64,000 nucleotides of DNA from Miltoncostaea oceani. GTDB lineage: Bacteria; Actinomycetota; Thermoleophilia; Miltoncostaeales; Miltoncostaeaceae. Below are positions 16,394 through 24,791 of this stretch, piece by piece; within the stretch, counting starts at the first letter, position 1, and each line of letters starts with the position of its first letter. The stretch covers positions 2,865,001-2,929,000 of the forward strand of contig NZ_CP064356.1 of the NCBI RefSeq assembly GCF_018141545.1. The letters run 5' to 3'. Both the position numbers and the translations under genes were made by a program. Under the pieces are notes generated by a model. It was given only the letters and a program-made list of their open reading frames with translations, had not been told where the DNA came from and made no database searches.

Positions 16394-17256
16394 CCCCCAC
16401 CACCGGCGACGCCCGCGCCGCGGGCCGGGCGGCCGTGCGCGCGCACGACGAGAACTTCCCCGTCGCGTTCCTGCTCGCCCCCGCCGACGTCCGGTCGGAC
16501 ATGGGGGTCGTCTACGCGTTCTGCCGCACCACCGACGACCTCGGCGACGAGGGTGACGGCGGCCCCGCGGCGCGCCTCGCCGCCCTCGACGCGTGGGAGG
16601 CCGACCTGCGCCGGGCGGCGGACGGCGGGGAGGCCCCGGCCCTGCCGGCGGCGGTGGCGGAGCTCGCGGACCGGCGGGGGATCCCGCTCGACGTGTTCAC
16701 CCGCCTGGTCGAGGCGAACCGGATGGACCAGCGCCGGTCCCGCTGGGACACCCACGCGGAGCTGATCGACTACTGCCGCCACTCGGCGACGCCCGTGGGT
16801 GAGATGGTGCTGGGCGTGCTCGGCTACCGCGACGCGTGGAGGACCGGTCTCTCCGACGAGACGTGCATCGGGCTGCAGCTCGTCAACTTCTGGCAGGACG
16901 TCGGGCGGGACCTGCGCGACCGCGACCGGGTGTACCTGCCGCGCGAGGCGATGGAGGCGCACGGCGTCACCGTGGACGACCTGCGGCTCCCCGCGGCGAC
17001 GCCCGGAGTGCGAGCGGTGATCGCCGAGGAGGTCGGGCGGGCGCGGGCGCACCTCGAGGCGGGCGCCGGGCTGCACCGCCTCGTGCCGCGGCGGGTCGCC
17101 CTCGACCTGCGCATGTTCACCGCCGGCGGGCTCGCCCTGTGCGACGCCATCGCCGACCAGGGCTTCGACACGCTCTCCCGGCGACCGGCACCCGGCCGGA
17201 TCGGCCGGGCGCGGATCGCGGCGCGCGCGCTGCGCCACGCGGCGCGCGGCCGATGA
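16390..17256 (+). CDS. hpnC: Hydroxysqualene synthase
   Basis: 288-residue trans-isoprenyl diphosphate synthase fold. In the three-step bacterial route HpnC converts presqualene diphosphate (made by HpnD) to hydroxysqualene. Seen here are the first acidic motif DDLGDE (about residue 53; DDxxD-like) and the second, NFWQDVGRDLRDRDRVYLP (about 170-188). It is split from HpnD by a four-base overlap, and the order hpnC-hpnD-hpnE is the common one. Which of the two homologues is HpnC rests on position and the NFWQDV form. Confidence 0.93.
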   Translation: MTPTTGDARAAGRAAVRAHDENFPVAFLLAPADVRSDMGVVYAFCRTTDDLGDEGDGGPAARLAALDAWEADLRRAADGGEAPALPAAVAELADRRGIPLDVFTRLVEANRMDQRRSRWDTHAELIDYCRHSATPVGEMVLGVLGYRDAWRTGLSDETCIGLQLVNFWQDVGRDLRDRDRVYLPREAMEAHGVTVDDLRLPAATPGVRAVIAEEVGRARAHLEAGAGLHRLVPRRVALDLRMFTAGGLALCDAIADQGFDTLSRRPAPGRIGRARIAARALRHAARGR

Positions 17257-18107
17257 CCCGGGAGGAGGCCTACGCCCACTGCGGCGCCGTCGCCCGGTCG
17301 GAGGCGCGCAACTTCTACTTCGGCTTCGTGCTGCTCCCCCGGGAGCGGCGCGACGGCATCTACGCGGCGTACGCGTTCAGCCGGCGGGCGGACGACGCCG
17401 TCGACGGGGACGAGCCGGTCGCGGAGCGCCTGGCCGCCGTCGGGGCGCTGCGCCGCGAGCTCGACCTGTGCGCGGCGGGGACGCCACCCCCCGACGACCC
17501 GGTGCTCGTCGCCCTGGCCGACGCGATGCGCCGGTTCGCGATCCCGCGGGAGCACTTCGACGGCCTGATCGACGGCGTCGAGATGGACCTGACGGTCACC
17601 CGGTACGCGGACTGGCCGGCGCTGCGGCTGTACTGCGACCGGGTCGCCGGCGCGGTCGGCCTGGTGAGCCTGCACGTCTTCGGGTTCCGCGACCCCCGGG
17701 CGCCCGGGTATGCGGAGCAACTGGGGCTGGGGATGCAGGTCGTGAACATCATGCGCGACGTCGCCGAGGACGCCGCCCGGGGACGGGTCTACCTCCCCCA
17801 GGACCAGATGGCGGCCCACGGCGTGACCGACGACGACCTCGTCGCGGGGCGGCTCACCCCCGGGTTCCGGGCGTTGATGGCCGACCAGGCGGCGCGGGCC
17901 CACGCGTTGATCGACGAGGGCGAGCGGCTCCTGCCGCTGCTCGACCGGCGCGCGCGGATGTGCGTGGCGATGCTGTCCGGCCTGTACCGCGCGATCCTCG
18001 TGGAGATCGAGGCCCGCGACCACGACGTCTTCGCCGGCCGCGTCGCCCTGTCGACGCCGCGAAAGCTCGCGTTGATGGCGCGCCGCACGGCCGGCGCCCT
18101 CTGGTGA
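17253..18107 (+). CDS. hpnD: Presqualene diphosphate synthase
   Basis: 284-residue enzyme joining two farnesyl diphosphates to presqualene diphosphate. Acidic motifs are present: SRRADDAVDGDE (about residues 43-54) and NIMRDVAEDAARGRVYLP (about 166-183). The start FYFGFVLLPRERRDGIYAAYAF is characteristic of the phytoene/squalene synthase family. It lies between hpnC and hpnE, overlapping each by four bases. Phytoene synthase is the main alternative for an isolated gene, but no carotenoid genes are nearby. Confidence 0.93.
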   Translation: MTREEAYAHCGAVARSEARNFYFGFVLLPRERRDGIYAAYAFSRRADDAVDGDEPVAERLAAVGALRRELDLCAAGTPPPDDPVLVALADAMRRFAIPREHFDGLIDGVEMDLTVTRYADWPALRLYCDRVAGAVGLVSLHVFGFRDPRAPGYAEQLGLGMQVVNIMRDVAEDAARGRVYLPQDQMAAHGVTDDDLVAGRLTPGFRALMADQAARAHALIDEGERLLPLLDRRARMCVAMLSGLYRAILVEIEARDHDVFAGRVALSTPRKLALMARRTAGALW

Positions 18108-19444
18108 GCGCGGCCACCCCCCACGTCGTGGTGTGCGGCGGCGGGCTCGCCGGGGTCGCGGCGGCGTGCGAGGCGGCGCTCGGCGGGGCGCGCGTCACGC
18201 TCGTGGAGCGGCGCCCGTTCCTCGGCGGCCGGGCGTTCAGTTTCCGCGACCCCGACAGCGGCCGCGAGGTCGACAACGGCCAGCACGTGTTCCTCGGCTG
18301 CTGCCCCGCCTACATCTCGCTGCTGCGGATGCTCGGGACGCTCGGGCACACGACGTTGCAGCGCCGCCTCGACACCCCCGTCCGCGACCGTGCGGGGCGC
18401 CGGGGCGCGCTGCGCGCCGCCCCGCTGCCGGCTCCGCTGCACCTCGCGGCGAGCTTCGCCGCGTACCCGCTGCTGAGCGCCCGGGAGAGGGCCGCCGCCC
18501 TGCCGGCGCTGGCGGCGTTGGCGGCGCGACGGCGGGAGGCGACGGAGCGCCTCGACCAGCGCAGCTTCGGCGACTGGCTCGCGGAGCACGGGCAGGGCCC
18601 GGGGGCGGTCGCGCGGTTCTGGGACCTGATCGTGCTGCCGACGTGCAACGACCGCAGCGACCGGGTGTCGGCGGCCCTCGCGGCGTTCGTGCTGCGGCGG
18701 GGGTTCCTCGAGTCGCCGCGCGGGTCGGCGGTCGGCTGGTCGCGGGTCGGGCTCACCCGCCTCGTGGACCCGGCGGCGCGGCGGTGGCTGGAGGCGCGCG
18801 GCGGCCGGGTCCTCGACGGGCGCGGGGTGGCGTCGGTCGAGCCGGGGGTGGTGACGCTGGGCGACGGTGAGCGCCTCGCGGCGGACGGGGTGGTGGTGGC
18901 GTTGCCGCCGGGGCGCGCGCGGGAGGTCGCCCCCGGCGCCCTGCCGGACGACCCCGGCCTGGGGACGTCGCCGATCGTGAACGTCCACCTCTGGTACGAC
19001 CGTCCGGTGATGGACGAGCCGTTCACGGCCGTCGTGGACTCGCCCGCCCAGTGGATCTTCAACCGCACCGCGATGGGGGCCGAGCCGGAGCCGGGACGGG
19101 CCCCCGACGGCACCCACCACCTCGCCGTCTCGATCTCGGGGGCGCGCGACGAGATCGACGTGCCGCGCGCCCGCCTCGCCGCCGACCTCCGCGCCGAGGT
19201 CGAGCACATCCTCCCCGCCGCCCGCGGCGCCGACCTCGTGGCGAGCGCCGTCGTGAAGGAACCGCACGCGACGTTCGCCGCCGCTCCCGGCCAGGCCGCC
19301 CGCCGGCCCGGACCCCGCACCCCGATGCCGGGCGTCGCGCTCGCCGGGGCGTGGACGGCGACGGGCTGGCCGGCGACGATGGAGGGCGCCGTCCGCAGCG
19401 GCATCCGCGCCGCCCGGCTCCTGCGGGGGGATCTCCGGGGCTGA
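18104..19444 (+). CDS. hpnE: Hydroxysqualene dehydroxylase (FAD-dependent)
   Basis: 446-residue amine-oxidase-like flavoprotein that reduces hydroxysqualene to squalene. The FAD-binding beta-alpha-beta motif GGGLAGVAAACEA is at about residues 11-23, with the ER(R)PFLGGRAFS extension used by the desaturase-like family. The C-terminal GVALAGAWTATGWPATMEGAVRSG is the second FAD contact. GTG 18104 overlaps the hpnD stop (GTGA). It is the last gene of the hopanoid operon; a 23-bp tandem repeat begins seven bases after its stop. Confidence 0.94.
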   Translation: MSAATPHVVVCGGGLAGVAAACEAALGGARVTLVERRPFLGGRAFSFRDPDSGREVDNGQHVFLGCCPAYISLLRMLGTLGHTTLQRRLDTPVRDRAGRRGALRAAPLPAPLHLAASFAAYPLLSARERAAALPALAALAARRREATERLDQRSFGDWLAEHGQGPGAVARFWDLIVLPTCNDRSDRVSAALAAFVLRRGFLESPRGSAVGWSRVGLTRLVDPAARRWLEARGGRVLDGRGVASVEPGVVTLGDGERLAADGVVVALPPGRAREVAPGALPDDPGLGTSPIVNVHLWYDRPVMDEPFTAVVDSPAQWIFNRTAMGAEPEPGRAPDGTHHLAVSISGARDEIDVPRARLAADLRAEVEHILPAARGADLVASAVVKEPHATFAAAPGQAARRPGPRTPMPGVALAGAWTATGWPATMEGAVRSGIRAARLLRGDLRG

Positions 19445-19450
19445 CCCCAA

Positions 19451-19542
19451 GGTCCAATCGGACCTCGACGCGTGGTCCACGTGGCCGCGACCCCGTGGTC
19501 CATTCGGACCTCGACGCGTGGTCCACGTGGACCCTCGGACGC
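19451..19542. repeat. Four tandem 23-bp repeats with internal dyad
   Basis: GGTCCA begins at 19451, 19474, 19497 and 19520, exactly 23 bases apart. Each unit opens with a dyad: GGTCCAATCGGACC, GGTCCACGTGGCCG, GGTCCATTCGGACC and GGTCCACGTGGACC. Units 1 and 3 are almost identical over 23 bases, and the 46-base double unit repeats with one change over 34 bases. It lies between hpnE and the PAP2 gene and has no coding potential I can support. A protein-binding array is plausible. Confidence 0.8.
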
Positions 19543-19608
19543 CCCCGTGCCGGGCCACCGTCGGGGGGAGACCGCCCGGGGACCCGGTGTTACGATCGGC
19601 GTCGATCA

Positions 19609-20541
19609 ATGGTTCCGCGATGGCGGTCGTCGCTCGTGCGGAGGTCCACCGGACAACGGCTCTCCCGCCGCCCCGAGGGCGGCCGGGATCTCGACGCGCT
19701 CCGCGGCGCGCTGGTGGACGGTGCCGCCAGCGCCGGGGGCGGGGTCGCGTCGGGGCTGCGCACGGCGCGGCGGGCCGCGGCGTCCGTCGGCGACGGGCGC
19801 CGCGAGGCCACGATCATGGCCGCCGCGTACGGGGTGTACCTCGTCGTCCGCGGCCTCTGGGGCGGGACGCTGGAGGAGGGCCGCGCCAACGCCGCCGCCC
19901 TCATCGAACGGGAACGGGACCTCGGCATCTGGGTCGAGCCGGCGTGGCAGCGGGCGTTCGCCGAGAACAACCTCGGCCTGCCGGCGTGGAGCGCCTTCTA
20001 CGTCCTCAGCCAGGTGATCGTGCTGCCGCTCGCCCTGTTCCTCGTCTACCGCCACCGCCGCGCGTCGTACGCGTTCCTCCGCAACATGGCGCTGCTGTCG
20101 TGGGCGGGCGGGCTCGCCTGGTACGCGCTCCAGCCGGTCGCGCCGCCGCGCCTCATCGCGTCGGGCCTGGAGGACACCGTCAGCACCCAGACGCCGGTGG
20201 CGCTCGACTCCGACCTGGTGCGCCTCGTCTACAACCCCGTCGCGGCGATGCCGAGCCTCCACGTCGGGATGGCGCCGGTCGTCGCGTGGGCGCTGTGGCG
20301 GCTCACGCCCTGGTGGTGGTCGCGGGCGCTCGGGCTCGTGTACCCCGTCCTCGTCTCGGTGGCCGTCGTCGTGACCGGCAACCACTACGTGCTGGACATC
20401 GCCGGGGGCGTCGCGGTGGTGCTGCCCGCCGCGGTCGTCGCGGCGTGGCTCGCGCGGGCCCCCGGCGGGGCGCCTACGGTCCCGGGGGGATCGCCACCAT
20501 CGGACGGGTCGGGTCCGCTGCCGCGCGCCGCCCCACCTTGA
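19609..20541 (+). CDS. PAP2 superfamily membrane enzyme (AUR1-like)
   Basis: 310-residue integral membrane protein. After a basic, Ala/Gly-rich N-terminus (about 1-70) it has about six membrane segments. PAP2-type motifs MPSLHVG and GNHYVLDIAGG sit near residues 217 and 260, as in the inositol-phosphorylceramide synthase/AUR1-like subgroup, which transfers phospho-head groups between lipids. A lipid head-group enzyme next to the hopanoid operon may be meaningful, but it has its own promoter-like TACGAT at 19591 and is separated by the tandem repeats. The C-terminal codons overlap the convergent gene by 68 bases. Confidence 0.85.
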   Translation: MVPRWRSSLVRRSTGQRLSRRPEGGRDLDALRGALVDGAASAGGGVASGLRTARRAAASVGDGRREATIMAAAYGVYLVVRGLWGGTLEEGRANAAALIERERDLGIWVEPAWQRAFAENNLGLPAWSAFYVLSQVIVLPLALFLVYRHRRASYAFLRNMALLSWAGGLAWYALQPVAPPRLIASGLEDTVSTQTPVALDSDLVRLVYNPVAAMPSLHVGMAPVVAWALWRLTPWWWSRALGLVYPVLVSVAVVVTGNHYVLDIAGGVAVVLPAAVVAAWLARAPGGAPTVPGGSPPSDGSGPLPRAAPP

Positions 20542-20809
20542 CGACGCCCCACAGCAGCTCGCGGTAGTCGGCGGGGGAGCCGACGCCGGCGACGTCCAGC
20601 TCCGTCGCCAACCGGTTCGCCCACGCCACGAGGCTCGCCTGCGGGCTCGCCGTCGCGTCCAGCACCGCCTGCTCGTACAGCAGGCCGCCCAGGGCACGCA
20701 GGTCCGACATCACCACGATCCGGGGACGGGGCGGCTTCGGCTTGGCGCGGCTCCGCCGGCGGGGTGGGGCGGGCGGAGCGGGACGGGCGGCGAGTGAGGC
20801 GGGGGCCAA
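20474..20809 (-). CDS. Conserved-looking hypothetical protein, TTG start
   Basis: 111 residues, function unknown. The N-terminal third is Ala/Pro/Arg rich; the rest (SDLRALGGLLYEQAVLDATA to ELLWGVVKVGRR) is amphipathic and helical. TTG at 20809 is preceded at seven bases by AGGAG, which is what decides the start. The 3' end overlaps the last 68 bases of the convergent PAP2 gene, so the two transcripts would be antisense there. I see no family motif. Confidence 0.55.
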   Translation of the reverse strand: MAPASLAARPAPPAPPRRRSRAKPKPPRPRIVVMSDLRALGGLLYEQAVLDATASPQASLVAWANRLATELDVAGVGSPADYRELLWGVVKVGRRAAADPTRPMVAIPPGP

Positions 20810-20907
20810 GTCGTTCTCCTGGGGGCGGGCGAGGTGCCGGGGTGTGACCTATCCCCCCTGTCGGCGCGTCAGGGCGCCGGGTACGTCCCCCATTCGGGGG
20901 ATCCGCC

Positions 20908-21420
20908 TCAGAGACCGGTGGTGGTCGCGTCCGTCCCGTGGGCCTGGTGGGAGTACTCCGCCACGATCCGGACGAGGCGCTGCGGGTCGGCGATGCCGGT
21001 GTAGTGGAAGCCGCTGTCGTCGACGTCGGAGCCCGCCGTGTCGAACTCCACCGACCCGACCTTCATCAGCCGGTCGAGGAAGCTCTGCGAGATGTTGACG
21101 TTCTGCACGCGCTCGAACCGCGCGGTCTGCTCCTTGCGGGCGAGGATGCCGCGCCGCACCCGGAGCCGCTGCGTCGTCACCAGGTACAGGGTCGCGTACC
21201 GCTGCAACGTGTCCCACACGACCACGACGGCGAGCAGGACCAGCGAGATCAGCAGCCACTGCCAGTACGGCAGCCCCGTGCCGGTGTCCGTCGCGCGCAG
21301 CAGCCCCGCGCCGATCACCGGGAGCAGCGCCAGCGGGATCCACAGGATGTAGAAGCTGAGGTGGGCGCGCCACGACGGGCGGCCCCGCCAGAGGATCCTC
21401 TCGCCGTCGAGCAAGTCCAT
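20908..21420 (-). CDS. Bacterial PH-domain membrane protein
   Basis: 170 residues. Two membrane segments at about 22-40 and 54-72 (WLLISLVLLAVVVVW) are followed by a bacterial Pleckstrin-homology domain of the YdbS/YdbT type, with the typical YLVTTQRLRVRRGILARKEQTARFERVQNVNISQSFLDRL pattern spread over residues 80-118. Function of these domains is not established. The ATG is at 21420, about 100 bases from acs on the opposite strand, so the two genes share a divergent promoter region. Confidence 0.85.
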   Translation of the reverse strand: MDLLDGERILWRGRPSWRAHLSFYILWIPLALLPVIGAGLLRATDTGTGLPYWQWLLISLVLLAVVVVWDTLQRYATLYLVTTQRLRVRRGILARKEQTARFERVQNVNISQSFLDRLMKVGSVEFDTAGSDVDDSGFHYTGIADPQRLVRIVAEYSHQAHGTDATTTGL

Positions 21421-21527
21421 GGCGGGAATCTACCGGCGGTCCCGGTCGGCCGCGCACCGGGGACCGAGAACGTGCCGACGGATACGATGTCCCCGACCCG
21501 GCGCACGGTCCTCCAGGAGACGTCCCC

Positions 21528-23492
21528 ATGAGCAGCGACTCGCCCAACATCACCTCCCTCGAGCTCGAGGACCGGCGCTTCCCGCCGCCCGACGACTTCG
21601 CGGCGCAGGCGAACGCACGCGAGGAGCTGTACGCCGAGGCGGCGGCCGACCCGGAGGCCTTCTGGACCCGGCAGACCACGGAGCTCCTCACCTGGGAGAC
21701 GCCGCCCACCCAGGGCGTCGACCGGTCCAACCCGCCGTTCTTCACGTGGTTCGCCGACGGGACCCTGAACGCCAGCGTCAACTGCCTCGACCGGCACCTC
21801 GAGACGCGCGGCGACCGCGTCGCGTTCCACTGGGAGGGCGAGCCGGACGAGCGGGTCGACATCACGTACCGCGACCTCCACGAGCGGGTCTGCCGCCTCG
21901 CCAACGGCCTCCGCGCCCGCGGCGTCGGTAAGGGCGACCGCGTCGCGATCTACCTCGGGATGGTCCCTGAGATCGTCGTGGCGATGCTGGCCTGCGCCCG
22001 CATCGGCGCACCCCACACCGTCATCTTCGGCGGCTTCTCCCCCGACTCCGTGCGCGACCGCGTCGTCGACTGCGGCGTCACCGCCATGATCACCGGCGAC
22101 GGCGCGTGGCGCGGCGGCAAGCTCGTCGCCCTCAAGGCGAACGTCGACACCGCCCTCGAGGGCGCCCCCGACGTCCACACCTGCATCGTGGTGCGGCGCA
22201 CGGAGAACGAGGTCGGGTGGGTCGAGGACCGCGACGTCTGGTACCACGACCTCGTCGCCGACCAGCCCGCCGAGTGCGCGCCCGAGATGGTCGGCGCCGA
22301 GCACCCGCTCTACATCCTCTACACGTCCGGCTCGACGGGGAAGCCGAAGGGGATCCTCCACACGACCGGCGGCTACCTGACGGGCGTCGCCGCGACGCAC
22401 CGGTGGGTGTTCGACCTGAAGGACGACGACGTCTACTGGTGCGCCGCCGACGCCGGCTGGGTCACCGGGCACAGCTACATCGTCTACGGGCCGCTCGCGA
22501 ACGGGGCGACCAGCGTCCTCTACGAGGGGGCGCCCGGCACGCCCGACAAGGACCGCTGGTGGCAGATCGTCGAGCGGTACGCCGTCACGATCCTCTACTG
22601 CGCGCCGACCGCGATCCGCACCTTCATGAAGTGGGGGGTGGAGTACCCGAAGCGGCACGACCTGTCGTCGCTCCGGCTGCTCGGCTCGGTCGGCGAGCCG
22701 ATCAACCCCGAGGCGTGGATCTGGTACCGCGACACCATCGGCGGCGGCACCTGCCCCGTCGTGGACACCTGGTGGCAGACGGAGACCGGCAACATCATGA
22801 TCTCGCCGCTCCCGGGGGTCAGCACCCTGAAGCCGGGCTCCGCGTCCCGCCCCCTCCCCGGCATCACCGCCGACGTCGTCGACGGCGAGGGCCGCAGCGT
22901 GCCCCTCGGCCAGGGCGGCTACCTCGTGCTGACCGAGCCGTGGCCGGCGATGCTGCGCACCCTCTACGGCGACGACGACCGGTTCGTCGAGACCTACTGG
23001 AGCCAGTACGAGGGCATGTACCTCGCGGGCGACGGCTGCCGCCGCGACAAGGACGGCGACTACTGGCTGCTCGGGCGCATCGACGACGTCATGAACGTCT
23101 CCGGCCACCGGCTCTCGACGATCGAGATCGAGTCGGCCCTCGTCGACCACCCGAAGGTCGCGGAGGCCGCCGTCGTCGGCCGCAGCGACGAGACCACCGG
23201 CCAGGCCATCGCCGCGTTCGTCACCCTCAAGGGGGACGTCGTCGGCGACGAGGCCCTCATCGCCGAGCTCCGCCAGCACGTCGCCACCAAGATCGGCGGC
23301 ATCGCGCGGCCGAAGTCGATCGTGCTGACCGACGACCTCCCGAAGACGCGCTCCGGCAAGATCATGCGCCGCCTGCTGCGCGACATCTCCGAGAACCGCC
23401 AGCTCGGCGACGTCACCACCCTCGCCAACGAGGACGTGGTGAGCGACATCGCCGGGCAGGCCGAGAAGGCGAGGTCCGCCGACTCCGGGTGA
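21528..23492 (+). CDS. acs: Acetyl-CoA synthetase
   Basis: Activates acetate with ATP and CoA to acetyl-CoA. 654 residues, the usual length. The adenylate-forming P-loop is YTSGSTGKPKG (near residue 265), the DTWWQTETG core is near 415, and the catalytic, acetylation-controlled lysine lies in PKTRSGKIMRR near residue 606. ATG 21528 has CAGGAGA upstream and a TACGAT box at 21483-21488. Activity of this family is usually switched off by acetylating that lysine; no acetyltransferase is next to it here. Confidence 0.96.
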   Translation: MSSDSPNITSLELEDRRFPPPDDFAAQANAREELYAEAAADPEAFWTRQTTELLTWETPPTQGVDRSNPPFFTWFADGTLNASVNCLDRHLETRGDRVAFHWEGEPDERVDITYRDLHERVCRLANGLRARGVGKGDRVAIYLGMVPEIVVAMLACARIGAPHTVIFGGFSPDSVRDRVVDCGVTAMITGDGAWRGGKLVALKANVDTALEGAPDVHTCIVVRRTENEVGWVEDRDVWYHDLVADQPAECAPEMVGAEHPLYILYTSGSTGKPKGILHTTGGYLTGVAATHRWVFDLKDDDVYWCAADAGWVTGHSYIVYGPLANGATSVLYEGAPGTPDKDRWWQIVERYAVTILYCAPTAIRTFMKWGVEYPKRHDLSSLRLLGSVGEPINPEAWIWYRDTIGGGTCPVVDTWWQTETGNIMISPLPGVSTLKPGSASRPLPGITADVVDGEGRSVPLGQGGYLVLTEPWPAMLRTLYGDDDRFVETYWSQYEGMYLAGDGCRRDKDGDYWLLGRIDDVMNVSGHRLSTIEIESALVDHPKVAEAAVVGRSDETTGQAIAAFVTLKGDVVGDEALIAELRQHVATKIGGIARPKSIVLTDDLPKTRSGKIMRRLLRDISENRQLGDVTTLANEDVVSDIAGQAEKARSADSG

Positions 23493-23495
23493 GCC

Positions 23496-23514
23496 CGGCG
23501 GCGCCCCGCCGCCG
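23496..23514. terminator. 8-bp GC hairpin between acs and mgsA
   Basis: CGGCGGCG at 23496-23503 pairs with CGCCGCCG at 23507-23514 across a three-base loop, directly between two convergent stops. No U-tract follows. Confidence 0.5.
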
Positions 23515-23515
23515 G

Positions 23516-23944
23516 TCAGACGGCGGCGGGGATCCCCGCGTCCGCGACCATGCTGCGGTAGGGCGCGCCCAGCAGCGGCGACGACAGCAGGAAGTCCGCG
23601 GTGGCGCGGTTGCACGCGATCGGGCAGTCGTGCACCACGGCGATCCGCAGCAGCGCCTTCACGTCGACGTCGTGCGGCTGGGACATCAGCGGGTCCCAGA
23701 AGAAGATGACGATGTCGACCCGGCCCTCCGCGATGCCGGCGCCGATCTGCTGGTCACCGCCGAGCGGTCCGCTCAGGAAGCGGTGGACGGGCACGCCGAT
23801 CTCGGCCTCCACGAGGGCGCCGGTCGTCCCCGTCCCGAACAGCTCGTGGCGCGCGAGGGTGCCGCGGTTGAAGCGGGCCCAGTCCAGGAGATCGAGCTTG
23901 CGGTTGTCGTGGGCGATCAGGGCGATGCGCTTGCGATCGTCCAA
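23516..23944 (-). CDS. mgsA: Methylglyoxal synthase
   Basis: Converts dihydroxyacetone phosphate to methylglyoxal and phosphate, a bypass of lower glycolysis under phosphate limitation. 142 residues. The start is TTG 23944, fixed by GAGGAGG six bases upstream and by the family N-terminus (RKRIALIAHDNRK). Active-site segments are present: HDNRK, TGTTG, SGPLGGDQQIGA (with the catalytic Asp) and FFWDPL. No methylglyoxal detoxification gene is adjacent. Confidence 0.95.
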   Translation of the reverse strand: MDDRKRIALIAHDNRKLDLLDWARFNRGTLARHELFGTGTTGALVEAEIGVPVHRFLSGPLGGDQQIGAGIAEGRVDIVIFFWDPLMSQPHDVDVKALLRIAVVHDCPIACNRATADFLLSSPLLGAPYRSMVADAGIPAAV

Positions 23945-24040
23945 TGGGTCCTCCTCAGGTGGCGCGTGTGCGTCGAGGTCACGGTAGCGCGGTCCCCGCG
24001 CCACGCCGTTGCGATCGCGTGAAGTCGGACCCGGAGGTCG

Positions 24041-24664
24041 TCAGAGGCCGGGGGGCAGGGTGCGGCCGGCTTCGCGCAGCCGGTCCTCGGCGTGCGCGAG
24101 GGCGAAGGCGAGGGCCGCGCGGGGCGGCGCCTGCCGGTCCGACTCCCGGTGCCACGCCATCAGACCCTCGATGCCGAGGGCAAGCGCCAGGCGGTCCTCG
24201 TCGGCGTCGGCGGCGAGCGCGATCAGCAGGGCCAGGGAGGCGATCTCGAGTGCCGGGCCGGCCTCGTCGGGACGGTCGACGATGCGGGGGACGAGCCCGG
24301 ACGACGACGTGACGACCTCCGTCTCGACCCGCAGGCGGCCCTCCCCCTCCCACGGCACCACCTGCAGCAGCCCCGACTGGCCGAGGGCGGTCAGGTCGAC
24401 GAGGTCGCCCCGCAGCGGTCCGGGCGCGGACCGCGCGACGCGGGCGGCGAGGGTCACGAGCGCGGCGCGGTACGCCTCCCACCGCGGAGGCGGGGCGGCG
24501 CGCGACGCGAGCGCCGCGGTCCCGAGGCCGACGGCGAGCCGGTCGGCCCGCTCGGCCCCCGGCCAGCGGCCGTCGGCGGGGTGCAGGAGCACCGCCGCCC
24601 TGCGGGGTCCGTGCAGGGCGACCTCGGCGCGCACCAGCGGGACCTTCCGGAACAGTGGCGACAC
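24041..24664 (-). CDS. Hypothetical protein, no recognised family
   Basis: 207 residues. GTG 24664 follows GGGAGGAGAGCC, a strong Shine-Dalgarno. No signal peptide or membrane segment is clear. The middle part (VDLTALGQSGLLQVVPWEGEGRLRVETEVV) looks like beta-strands, and the C-terminal half (EIASLALLIALAADADEDRLALALGIEGLMAW) is helical. A single-stranded stretch of about 95 bases separates it from mgsA, with which it may be cotranscribed. I cannot assign a function. Confidence 0.65.
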   Translation of the reverse strand: MSPLFRKVPLVRAEVALHGPRRAAVLLHPADGRWPGAERADRLAVGLGTAALASRAAPPPRWEAYRAALVTLAARVARSAPGPLRGDLVDLTALGQSGLLQVVPWEGEGRLRVETEVVTSSSGLVPRIVDRPDEAGPALEIASLALLIALAADADEDRLALALGIEGLMAWHRESDRQAPPRAALAFALAHAEDRLREAGRTLPPGL

Positions 24665-24752
24665 GGCTCTCCTCCCGCGGACACGTCGTTAGCCCCGGCT
24701 GGGGCGGCGCACTCGCCGCGACTAGCCGGCGGAGGCGCGCGCCGGGCCCGAC

Positions 24753-24772
24753 TTGACTTAGCAACAGGCTAA
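24753..24772 (+). promoter_or_regulatory. -35 box and TTAGC dyad before the cation efflux gene
   Basis: TTGACT at 24753-24758 resembles a -35 element. The dyad TTAGC-N5-GCTAA (24758-24762 and 24768-24772) overlaps its edge, 20 bases before the GTG. This AT-rich island in GC-rich DNA is a good candidate operator for a metal-responsive repressor, but no regulator gene is adjacent. Confidence 0.45.
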
Positions 24773-24791
24773 ATCACTACGGTCCCCCGTC

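Noticed and set aside
17253-18107. Phytoene synthase (carotenoid)
   Set aside because: The hpnC-hpnD-hpnE order and shc in the same operon fit squalene synthesis better.
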